From assembly GCF_000524195.1 (NCBI RefSeq), contig NW_020170560.1, positions 64,797 to 128,796 of the forward strand: a stretch of DNA of 64,000 bases, read 5' to 3'. A model generated the notes under the pieces. It was not told the DNA's origin, searched no databases, and worked only from the letters and a program-made list of their open reading frames with translations. Position numbers and translations under genes: made by a program. This DNA comes from Echinococcus granulosus. Taxonomy: Eukaryota > Platyhelminthes > Cestoda > Cyclophyllidea > Taeniidae. Positions 52,700 to 64,000 of this stretch are shown here, in pieces. Every line of letters begins with the position of its first letter. The first letter of the stretch is position 1.

Positions 52700-54640
52700 A
52701 TTTGTCAAAATATAGTGCGTATTTGATAGACTGTCCGCTGTGGGTCTCTTTGCATTCACCCAGCAAAGACAGTTCCTTTCCATCTAGGATATTTAATGTT
52801 GGCATCCAGCAGCCTATCACATAATTATTGCGGATTTGAATCAGGTTGGCCTACAGGTCCCAGCAACATAACGCTCCACATTAGCCCGTAAGCATTAAGG
52901 AATATCATACGGAAACGCAACAGACATGAAAGGGAACCCTCGGTTGCCTAAGTGACGACCAAATTGAGGGGTCCCAAAGACAAAGGTAGCTTCAGGAGCC
53001 CAGTATCATCTATGGTAGAATATGATCCTTGTGACTTTCTACATAAATATTCCACCATGGTTACCACTATCCTCAGTTATGTACAAATGTCAGGCGATTC
53101 CCACCCACCTCTCGCGATTCTGTACTCCCGTAGGCATTCCGAACACATTTTACAATGTCAAATGTCATAAAGTGCCAGTTACATGCTTGTTTAGACTGCC
53201 AAATATAAATGGAGACTACTCTCTTTGAGCTAATGACCGCTTTTGAAATCTGTGTTTAAATTTCAGGAGAATAATTGATAGTACAAAAACGTTCAACTGG
53301 ACTCCTAAATGACTGAGTACTACGAAGTCGACAGAATCAAGATTGATGACGCCTCTCTACTAGTTGATAAGAAAACCAACGACAGGGTGATTCCAAACGG
53401 TGAAGGGAATGATGGAGTGAAGATGGATGCGAGTGGCGGTTGCGAATGCGACAGTTCTGGTGCAAGTGGTTCCACAGAAGAGGAAATTTCTCAGAAGCTC
53501 TCTTTCTGAAGCTGCTGCTTTCTTCAAGGCAATTTGGCCAAAGTATGACCAGTAATACACCTTATCTTTGTTTATTTCTCTCTCCTGTGTACATTCAACA
53601 TCATAGTTTTATTTGTAACTTCCCACCTCTGCCATTAATTAAGTGGTCTTTAAATCTGGGTCTTTGAAATAGGCCTCTGAGTCGCAGTCGGCCCGGAGAA
53701 ATGGGCAAGATCATCGTGAATGGGAGTTAACCCAGCTATTTACAGATGAAACGCCATTCATTCATTCTCCATGTCAATGAGGCACAGTGCATACATGCCA
53801 TTTAATGGTATCCACTCCTTCCCAACGTGGTTCCCATCTTTTGGACATAGAAGACGTCCACTTTACACCTATTCTAATGTTGTAATGCTCCCACTGAATG
53901 AAGTCTAATTAGTTACGCTAATTTAGTAGTAGCACCTCTTCAGCTACCATGGCGAAGTGAGTAGGATGATTTTAATGGAAATGATGTGGTCAAATCGACC
54001 AGAACCTGCGCCAAATACGCTTGGAGGTGAGCGCTCAATCCTGCGACAACACCGCAGTAGCTGCAGGCCGCAGATCGAGTGACTGGACGCTCAACCAACT
54101 GTCAAGCACTGAATGGTATTGTCGTCTTGCATCACTGTGTGACGTCATCACAGACCTCCGAAGTCACCTTCAGGATCTCGCTGCCATTCCTGCCATGGTA
54201 TCCCTCCTCCTCACATCTGTCAGTTGGTAGTCTGGAAACTGTTGACGGGGTTATGGTTTGATGAAGAAGTAAAAATGAGAAGAGTCGGGATTTTTTACGA
54301 CATTTCCACCTAGTTAGTAGTCATTTGATCAGTTGAGCTTAGTTTTTGGAGGTTCTTTCCCAAAAATCTGTTCATTTCAATTCTGGTATTATTTGAGAGC
54401 TAATGAGTCAAGCAATTCACACTCCATCCACTGTGTGATTGAAGGGCTTGCGAGGCAAGCAGTGTAAATCGCACAACCCGTTAGCTTACTAAAAAACATA
54501 GAAGGTAAAACTTGAAAATCCATCTCCCCGATTGCTGGAAATTGAATTAACAACTCTTTTGGCCCTTTGCGTCCGGTGAGTGATCCAGTATCTGCCGACT
54601 TCCAGTATCATGATGGAGTGGACCCCATTTCACTGATTAA
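52700..54640 (+). pseudogene. Decayed copy B of coiled-coil gene exons 5-6
   Basis: Direct copy of 21,700-23,640 with introns. Exon 5 copy: the acceptor 'aaatttcag' is kept at 53,266, but the exon reads GAG AAT AAT TGA, a stop at its fourth codon where the parent has GAG GAT GAT TGG; its downstream acidic and SGASGSTEEE segments are still recognisable (53,309-53,509). Exon 6 copy: the frame is open over about 68 codons (54,000-54,199), but the acceptor has become 'gtggtcaa', losing the AG. It therefore cannot give the parental product. Repeated at 62,040-63,980. Confidence 0.75.
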
Positions 54641-54660
54641 ACTGGTAATGTAGTAAAGAC

Positions 54661-57600
54661 CCTCCGGCAACGCCTAATTCAATGCGGGCCGGAAACCAGG
54701 GGAATGGACGTTCAACAAACTAGTGCGCACTGAATGGGATTATCGTCTTGCATAACTGTGCGACGTCCTCACAGACCTCCTTCAGGATCTCGTTGCCATT
54801 CCTGCTAAGGCATCCCTCCTCCTCACATGTGTGTTCCAGTAGACTGCATACTGTTAGCGAGGTTTTAATTTGCAAGTCAAATAGAATGGGAAATGTCCAT
54901 AATTTTAGTCCCTATGCCCACCTAATTTGTAATCTGTTGGTCAGTTGAAGTTGGTTTTCGAATGTTATTCCTGTAGATCACCATCTGTTGCGTGGCAAAC
55001 AACAGATTGGTTAAGGATACTTTCACAATTGCAGAAGACTTCAAATTGAGCAGTCTTGCTCCGTTGCATCTTCTCATTCAGCCTGGACACTGTAACTGAT
55101 CCAGATTTACTTTACTTCTAGCAGCATGACAGCATGAAAACCCACTTCTACAGACTAAACTACTAAGGTAGCGAATGCCAAGTGAACTAAATCGACTGTC
55201 GCTGCTCCGGCGGTGTTTATGTGCACCTCTGTTTATATTCCACGACTAATTAAGCAACCGGACTTTTGCTTAAAGGATGTTAGTTCCAAACCTGGCACCG
55301 AAACGTACAATTACGTCGCACTTGCATCTCGATGACAGCTGTGCATTGAAAGCCAGCCCACCTCATGTCTCAAGGTCTGTAGGAAAAATGTGGCAAGTGT
55401 TGTGTGAAAACGCCATTTTATGCACAAAGTGTGAATAACCGAATGAACACCCAACATGCTGGATGCTGTCGTCACGAGGCAGGATGCATTGAGGGTGTCT
55501 ACATGCCTTCTGTGAAAATATTTGGCTCTAGAAACTTCAGACGTGACCACCTCAACTGCCGGCCACCATTCTAAAAATAGCAAGTCCCATTATTTATCGT
55601 TTTCTGCATCCTTAATCTGCTAGACATATGTCACGCTTACATCTACGCTTTATTGCCAGGTATTGTTACTACGCCATGGTTTTTATGTACGTCGGCTAGG
55701 TTACTGTCCGATCCCGCCCCTTCATATCCTGTCCAGCTCTGATGCAGCCTTTGTTCAGGCGTCTTTGTTTGCCAAGGCGTATGGATGAGAAAGCTGGGGT
55801 ACGACGTTTGTGCACGTGATTGCTGATTGCTGGGTGTTTGCTAGTGTACACCTCAAGATACACAGGACGGTCTCCACCTCCATCTCGCGCATTTGAAGTA
55901 TTTTAATTGCCCATAACCTTGGACTGGACCTTATAGGGCGTGAGTGCCAGGTTTTGGCCACAAATTGAGGAACTTTTAGTCAATGAGAAAAGGAAAGTTT
56001 TGTGAGTTAGCGGGCATGTCCAACAAAAATGATGCCTTTGTAATTATTCAAAACATAGTAATAACCAACGATTACTTAATGAATTGAACTGTGTAGGTGT
56101 TTTAAGTCGCGGTTATTGCCACATGGGTACCTCTAGGTGCGTTCGAGTGGTGGTATAAAGGCATTCAGGGTGACACCATTTGCACCACTTGTAACGAGAT
56201 TTCAAGCTCTGTGATGTTAAATGCTGTGATTTTTCCATTTTCACAGGCAAAAAATTCCCTAGATGGATCGACTCTTCGTCTGCAGCAGTCCTGGTCAGGC
56301 AGATGCGACCTCACAAGATCCGAGAAACATTCTTATCACCTTGATTTAGAGGGCCAAATTTTAGGGTTGAAGAATGCTGACCAGAATCAATGTGTCAGCA
56401 TGACTGTGGACGAGATGGACGAGGTACTTTTTCACAAACAATACGACGAACAGTGGCAGTCAGTACAATTAGTTGACCACCAAATACCAAAAATACCATC
56501 TAGAAAGGGGCAGTTTTGGAATGAAGGTCGGTATAGGTGATGAAACAACTTACACCTTATCTTTGGGAATACCTTAGAATTTTCAAATCCAATGCTGCAA
56601 CTATTGTCTGTAACCACAGGAGGCAATGGTTTCACCTACGGCCTTGCCTTAAAGACGATCTGTTGCGTTTGCATGGACAGAAGAACGGTGATGGTGGAAA
56701 CGAGAAGGAGGAGAAGAGGCCCAATGTAATTATTTGCGCTTTCCATCGATGGGTTGTAGCCCAGGATGTAGGTAAAATCAGCGCTGGGAGACAATGTCAC
56801 ATGTGCTACCAAAAAGCTCGTCAAAGGAGTGCATGCTCACACTATTTCGCTAGGGTTCGGTGAAGGCACAACCCACATGGTACATTTACATAGATTTTCC
56901 TGCAACTCGAAAAAGTGAGATGTTAGGGTAGGTGCAACGAAGCCTGCATCTAGCGATTCACTACTTCATATCACTGACTCCATTGTGGGGGCAGGAGGAC
57001 ATGAAGCCTTACACATGGGGAGCAGCGTTGATCTAGTCGGTAAGGGAGTAGGTTACTGAAAGTAAAATATTCTCTGTGGTAAGGGTTTAATTTGTTGGCA
57101 GAAGATACGAGACGAAGGGACTGATACTTGTCCGTATACAGATGCTCAAGAGGCCCAACAAGCTTATCCGGTTACCATATCAGTGCAGTGAGTCAGACAC
57201 ACGCCATTAATGGGCACTTTGGAAGTAAAATCTTAAAATTCGCTCAAGACTTAATCAACTGGTTCTTGATAAACGTGTGCGAAACCCAGCAAGTTCTTGT
57301 CAATTCTAAGTGCACTCCATTTTAATTGAAAGTCCTCTTTTTTGACACAGAAGCTGGTGAGCATTCCCTCTTCATCGGCCACAGCTTAGCCACTTCGGTT
57401 CTTCTTTAGCTCCATGTTCCCAAGGCGTTCAAAGTGATATGAACACTTTATAGCCATGTTATTTGTGTCCATTCACACATCAAATTACGAAGAATAAATA
57501 TTAAAGGTGAGACTGACACGTCAATCAGTTCAGGACACCACCTTGACTAAGATATGATTCAATAAGGATTGCAAATTCCACAGACATTGCTTGAACGTCT

Positions 57601-60600
57601 TCTACAAAGTTGTTTTCTTCTCCAGGTTGGATAAGGGGTAGTGAATTTGCCACTTCTCTCCCCTTATTCGATACCAACTGATTTCCCTAATTGTAAGAGT
57701 TTTAGGGGGAGACGAAGGCACTTTAGGCAACCACCTCTTCTTCGTACACGAAACGAATTTTAACATGGACGTCAAAGTCTATCGTACTGTGATCTCACGG
57801 TTGAATAGACTTACCGACCTTTGAGAAGATGCTGCACAGTGAAGATGAATCCTTAATGTCAATCTTCCCATCGCTCTCTACTGTTTTACCCATCAACAGG
57901 AAAAAAACCATACAGTCATGGGTATACGATTTCCCTTGCAAACATTTATTCCTCCTATTTAGACACAAGTCAAGGGAAACATTAGCCAAACATGGAACTC
58001 AAATAAACCAGTTGTTCGGAGACAAGAAGAGGCGTCACAGATGTCCTGAACCTTTTCCATTCGAGCTAAGGCGTCGAACGCGCAAATGTAGCAGGAGGAT
58101 GGAGTCCAAACGTGCAAACTGAAGCAGGTTTTCGGTCCCTTCTGATTTCACTAGTTTAACATCAAACAGATTGTATGTCGTGTGTAGCTTGTCAAGTGAC
58201 TCAGATGGAGGGGTCAAAGTCCCAAAATCCCTCTGTTATATTATTTACTTCAGCTCCACTCTGCACGGTACAAAGGCGACAGAAAATTATGCTACATAAC
58301 CTTAAGGGTCAGTGTACATTATTCGGTCCTCTCCTGTTACTACGTAAGATGCCAGTGGAATTCGTTTGGTGGGATAACCAAGAGGTGTCACATATACCAG
58401 TCGACAGCTTCACAGGCACTACTGAGCACCACCTGCTCGAGTATCCAAGTTGCAAGTGTTTTGGCGACTCATGGAGGACACAGGAACCCCAGAGTTAGAA
58501 GTATCAGGAAAGTTCAGCAAAATTTCACTCCGTAATATTGTTTGTTAAAATCTTACACTGCTTGAAGAAGTAGCCTTGAAACGTGTAGTTACTCACTGTC
58601 CTCCGAGGCAGGAGATGGGCTAAGATCCAAGTTCCCACAAACTTAAGTAGTTTGTCTTGAAGTAGTGCACAAATTATTACACAGTATAACCCATCTTTAA
58701 ATTCCTCCTGGAGGATACACGTTCGGAATAAGTAGTTCAAGGAGATACTACTTGTAACAACAACAGGATATGTCGCACCGCTAAGCTTATATAAGGTGAC
58801 CTCATCCAACTGTCCTAAGCATGACCAGGCTTTCACCTCATCTTTGTTCAGCATCCCAGTTCAGTCAGCCACTTTCCACATTTGTCATGAAACAATTTGC
58901 ATACTCACTTTACCATTAATGAGGGGCTCTACTCTCCTCACCTGTACTGTTTTATTTCACAGGCATTCTGCATTCCGAAAATCCAGAAAAGGTCACCTTT
59001 TGCATTTGATGGATGCAACTTCGAGGCCCACATGACCTACTGAGAAATATGGTTGATCATTGCTATGCCACCTGTGTCACCATCCTGAATATTATATCCA
59101 CCCAATGCATCTATTTGTCAATCTGGCGACCTTTATGAGTTTTGTGTAACCATAGTGAGTAGATTTACCTGATGAGGCCTCTGCGCCATGCCATGGTCAG
59201 TACCATCGAGTCAAGTATGCAGCTAGTAGAAAAATCCATTCGTCTAGCACCTTCAGAGGTGACGATCTCGACTACTGGGCACCCCGCCTAAAGTAGCTAG
59301 GGCTATTTCCAGATTAATAGTAAACTTTGAAGTTCGATGTTATTGCTATGCGGCCTTAGGTCCTGTCCATTTCCGTCTTTGTTTGCAGACGCATATGAGT
59401 AAGCAGGGTGGGGGTACGACGCTTGTGCACGTGACATCAGACAGCAGATAGCTGGGTGGCTAATGGACAGCGTAGGATACCGGATGGCCTCCACCTCCGT
59501 TTTACGCATTTGCAGTATTTTAATTGGCCTTGAACTTGGAATTTCCCTAACAGTGACATTTTATTCCCCTATTTAGGTTCAAACGATATGAAATATTACC
59601 GGCCATAGAACTCAAATGAACCATTTTGGGAAAAGAAAATGAAGGCACAGGTATGGATAAACTTGCTCATTCGAGTCGGAGTAGCAGAATGGGGTCCAAG
59701 CTTTCAAATTTAAACAGGTTTACAGTCCCTTCGGAAGTCTATATTTTAACATCAAAGAAACCGATTGTTGTGCATGGCTTGCCGAGTGACTCCGACAGAT
59801 TGTCAGCGAGGGCGACCAGGGTCAAGCTCCCAAAGCCTTTCGACCATGTTATTTACGTCAGCGGCACTGCGCACGGCACAAAGCATGCCTAAGTTTTCAT
59901 AATGGGAGAGACCACAAAACCATGCGGTAAATCCACCTTCCAGTATAAATTACTATCTCTTCTCCTGCTATCATGTAGAATGGCTGTGAAATTCGTTTGA
60001 AGAGGTAACTGAGATTTGCCTCCTAAATGTTTTTCACTTGATACAGTCGACATCGTCACAAGCACAACTGCGAACAAACCGCTCCACTCCTCACGCCGCA
60101 AATAATTTGGCGGCTGATGGAGGACACAGGGCTCCATGGTGTCAACAGTTTTAAGCAAGTTCAATTAAATTTCACTTTAGTTTTTTGGTGAACAATTCCA
60201 CAAACGTGCGTTTGCTGACGGTCCTCTGCCTAGCAGACAGAAGAGGGAGGATGAGTTAAGATCCAAGGTTCCACGAAGCAAAGCGGTTCCTTCGCCTCGA
60301 CCTATTAGAAAAGGGATACTCGCATATGCAATCGCCTAGTGTAACTCGTCACTCTTGTTCCTCCTGATGAAAGCATAATACGTTATGTGTTCCCTCCGCA
60401 CAAAGGATCTCCTTTTGCCTACCAAGTCCTACAATTGTTGACTGGATGTGTGGGACCGACCACTTTGCAAAGACTACTTGTCTATGCCATCGAATTGTCT
60501 GCGCTACGCATCACACCAATTCCTCCATCTTGACTGACCTAGTTTTTCTCTTCCTGTCACTTTTCTGAGCCACGAAATGATGCTTACGATCAAATCAGGG

Positions 60601-63600
60601 TCTATAGCGAATTGTCTATTTCCAAATTTCTAATGGAAAAGGTGAATCGGATTTCCGATGACAGTTAACAATTTGAGTCACAGCTTTTAACAATCGTCAC
60701 TGTCACCTTATGCAGTCGGCTCAAGAGACATTGACCACCAACCCACAAAACAGAATTTAGCTGTTATCAAGCCTACAGTGGCATAGATAGTACTCTTCAT
60801 TGCGTAGCATGGAAACGCCTTAGGGAAACTCGTTCTCTAGACGTGAATCCGGTGACAGGAAGACTTCGGTTCCCGAAATGGAGAAAATATTGGGAGTTTG
60901 GACAGTGGTTACAATGGAAAATCGGACGATTGGTTGGAGCTCCCTTACCTTCCACGTAGAGCGCCAACTCATTCTGTGCATTGAATAGCCAAATCAAATG
61001 ACCTTCCCTGCTGTGGTGACCGCTGGAGGTGAAGGCCTCAACGTGCATTCCAGCACAAAAAGTGCAGCCATTGACACCCACAATGCATACACCAGTGAAC
61101 TGATGGCTGATGCGTTGGCAAGTGTGCTGAAAGTCAGAGCCTGCACATTGTACTTTTCCATTTAAGTCACCATCTACATCATCTTGCATCACTACCATCG
61201 ATATACACAAAAATATTTGGTATTGAGACAATAAACAAACGTAAAAAATTATCCACAGGTACCACAAATTAGCTAGCCCTATTGGGAACAAATACAAATT
61301 CATTATATTATGTATAAGCAAAGATTCCATTTCAAAGGACACACCTCACACAAGTCAGGATATAACAGATCAAATATGCAGACAATTAAGCCAAGGATGG
61401 AGGAAGAGTGTAGTGCATGGAAGGGTATTTGGCCACAAAGGTGAAATGAATGCCGGGTTTTTGTCCTGTGCCCATGGACAACTTGCAATCGCTCGTTGAG
61501 AAGGGATCTGCGTTTCACTGTTTGAATGCAAACGGTAGCACTTCACTCGCCTCTCTCTCGCTGCTCAGTCTGAACTGCCCCTTCCTGTGCAATAGGCTAG
61601 TTCCCTTATTTGCTTCAAGATTTGCCGCTTTGATCAACTGAATACCACTGAGAGGCCATCAATGCAGGTGACTTAATTGCAGTAGATGTCGTTCGAGGTT
61701 GGACCACCACTGATGGATACTTCCATGCGCTTAAGTGGATCAAGGCCCACTCTGTTGACGCCTGCAGGGTAATGAATATCAGCCTATGAAAACTGGACGA
61801 GAAGTTTGACTGAAGAACTCGCTCCCCTTTATTCATAAGAAATGCCAGTAAAAGAAGACATTCATTCCATCAAAGCGACAACATCGGAGTTTCATTTGGA
61901 GTGTTGAATGGAATCTCAGTGTTATAGTCATGGCTACGTAGTGGGTGCCGACCTCAATTACAATGATTCTGGTGTAGGTGCTTCCACAGAAGAGAAATAC
62001 TTCAACATCTTTCTCACCATCCTTGATCTAGCATCCGGAATTTGTCAAAATATAGTGCGTATTTGATAGACTGTCCGCTGTGGGTCTCTTTGCATTCACC
62101 CAGCAAAGACAGTTCCTTTCCATCTAGGATATTTAATGTTGGCATCCAGCAGCCTATCACATAATTATTGCGGATTTGAATCAGGTTGGCCTACAGGTCC
62201 CAGCAACATAACGCTCCACATTAGCCCGTAAGCATTAAGGAATATCATACGGAAACGCAACAGACATGAAAGGGAACCCTCGGTTGCCTAAGTGACGACC
62301 AAATTGAGGGGTCCCAAAGACAAAGGTAGCTTCAGGAGCCCAGTATCATCTATGGTAGAATATGATCCTTGTGACTTTCTACATAAATATTCCACCATGG
62401 TTACCACTATCCTCAGTTATGTACAAATGTCAGGCGATTCCCACCCACCTCTCGCGATTCTGTACTCCCGTAGGCATTCCGAACACATTTTACAATGTCA
62501 AATGTCATAAAGTGCCAGTTACATGCTTGTTTAGACTGCCAAATATAAATGGAGACTACTCTCTTTGAGCTAATGACCGCTTTTGAAATCTGTGTTTAAA
62601 TTTCAGGAGAATAATTGATAGTACAAAAACGTTCAACTGGACTCCTAAATGACTGAGTACTACGAAGTCGACAGAATCAAGATTGATGACGCCTCTCTAC
62701 TAGTTGATAAGAAAACCAACGACAGGGTGATTCCAAACGGTGAAGGGAATGATGGAGTGAAGATGGATGCGAGTGGCGGTTGCGAATGCGACAGTTCTGG
62801 TGCAAGTGGTTCCACAGAAGAGGAAATTTCTCAGAAGCTCTCTTTCTGAAGCTGCTGCTTTCTTCAAGGCAATTTGGCCAAAGTATGACCAGTAATACAC
62901 CTTATCTTTGTTTATTTCTCTCTCCTGTGTACATTCAACATCATAGTTTTATTTGTAACTTCCCACCTCTGCCATTAATTAAGTGGTCTTTAAATCTGGG
63001 TCTTTGAAATAGGCCTCTGAGTCGCAGTCGGCCCGGAGAAATGGGCAAGATCATCGTGAATGGGAGTTAACCCAGCTATTTACAGATGAAACGCCATTCA
63101 TTCATTCTCCATGTCAATGAGGCACAGTGCATACATGCCATTTAATGGTATCCACTCCTTCCCAACGTGGTTCCCATCTTTTGGACATAGAAGACGTCCA
63201 CTTTACACCTATTCTAATGTTGTAATGCTCCCACTGAATGAAGTCTAATTAGTTACGCTAATTTAGTAGTAGCACCTCTTCAGCTACCATGGCGAAGTGA
63301 GTAGGATGATTTTAATGGAAATGATGTGGTCAAATCGACCAGAACCTGCGCCAAATACGCTTGGAGGTGAGCGCTCAATCCTGCGACAACACCGCAGTAG
63401 CTGCAGGCCGCAGATCGAGTGACTGGACGCTCAACCAACTGTCAAGCACTGAATGGTATTGTCGTCTTGCATCACTGTGTGACGTCATCACAGACCTCCG
63501 AAGTCACCTTCAGGATCTCGCTGCCATTCCTGCCATGGTATCCCTCCTCCTCACATCTGTCAGTTGGTAGTCTGGAAACTGTTGACGGGGTTATGGTTTG

Positions 63601-64000
63601 ATGAAGAAGTAAAAATGAGAAGAGTCGGGATTTTTTACGACATTTCCACCTAGTTAGTAGTCATTTGATCAGTTGAGCTTAGTTTTTGGAGGTTCTTTCC
63701 CAAAAATCTGTTCATTTCAATTCTGGTATTATTTGAGAGCTAATGAGTCAAGCAATTCACACTCCATCCACTGTGTGATTGAAGGGCTTGCGAGGCAAGC
63801 AGTGTAAATCGCACAACCCGTTAGCTTACTAAAAAACATAGAAGGTAAAACTTGAAAATCCATCTCCCCGATTGCTGGAAATTGAATTAACAACTCTTTT
63901 GGCCCTTTGCGTCCGGTGAGTGATCCAGTATCTGCCGACTTCCAGTATCATGATGGAGTGGACCCCATTTCACTGATTAAACTGGTAATGTAGTAAAGAC
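54661..64000 (+). repeat. 9,340-bp tandem unit, copy 2
   Basis: Exact second copy of 45,321-54,660, joined directly after it with no spacer. The copy ends on the final base of the window. All features listed for copy 1 recur here at +9,340, including pseudo-exon copy B at 62,040-63,980 and the start of copy A at 54,661. Whether this is genomic or an artefact is discussed under findings. Confidence 0.97.

Larger units (their letters stand above)
45321..54660 (+). repeat. 9,340-bp tandem unit, copy 1
   Basis: Bases 45,321-54,660 recur unchanged at 54,661-64,000. All 16 open frames of at least 60 codons recur with identical protein and a constant offset of 9,340, and the non-coding lines compared were identical. 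The unit starts inside pseudo-exon copy A and ends just beyond copy B. Within it, two diverged internal copies of a repeat are visible (48,660-49,300 and 50,270-50,960), and another pair at 46,380-46,600 and 50,020-50,200. Confidence 0.97.

Overview
The window is eukaryotic nuclear DNA, most likely from a flatworm and probably a tapeworm (cestode). It holds intron-containing genes far apart, many decayed dispersed repeats, and very small introns. The introns I can define precisely include 35, 37, 54, 64, 64, 71, 74, 77 and 80 nt. As I recall, published tapeworm genomes have intron-length peaks near 36 and 73 nt, so the fit is good, but the assignment is an inference. I found no prokaryotic, viral, CRISPR, rRNA or tRNA feature.

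Layout. 1-12.6 kb (+): the 3' part of a single-pass membrane receptor, with a juxtamembrane exon at 5.4 kb, a transmembrane exon at 9.35 kb and two tail exons to a stop at 12,571. Its long introns hold repeats and two opposite-strand candidate exons. 13.67-15.26 kb (-): nuclear gene for mitochondrial elongation factor Tu; its transit-peptide exon is not found. 17.4-23.2 kb (+), head-to-head with EF-Tu: a coiled-coil gene resembling BICD-related dynein cargo adapters. 24.65-25.02 kb (+): a small three-exon reading frame. 25-34 kb: repeats, a purine-rich tract and a poorly resolved minus-strand gene. 35.73-36.41 kb (-): CNEP1R1, regulatory subunit of the nuclear-envelope lipin phosphatase, divergent from a complete seven-exon transketolase at 37.66-41.13 kb (+).

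41-64 kb is mostly decayed repeat. Copies of the exon 5-6 region of the 17-23 kb coiled-coil gene recur here in direct and inverted orientation. From 45,321 on, a 9,340-bp unit is present twice, head to tail, with no difference found, and the second copy ends on the last base of the window. That coincidence makes an assembly or data-construction artefact a serious alternative to a recent tandem duplication.

The recognised genes serve separate housekeeping or cell-biology roles (mitochondrial translation, pentose phosphate pathway, lipid synthesis control, transport). They share no pathway, and I see no evidence of a novel multi-gene system. Exon coordinates for TKT, EF-Tu and CNEP1R1 were checked by codon phase across every junction.
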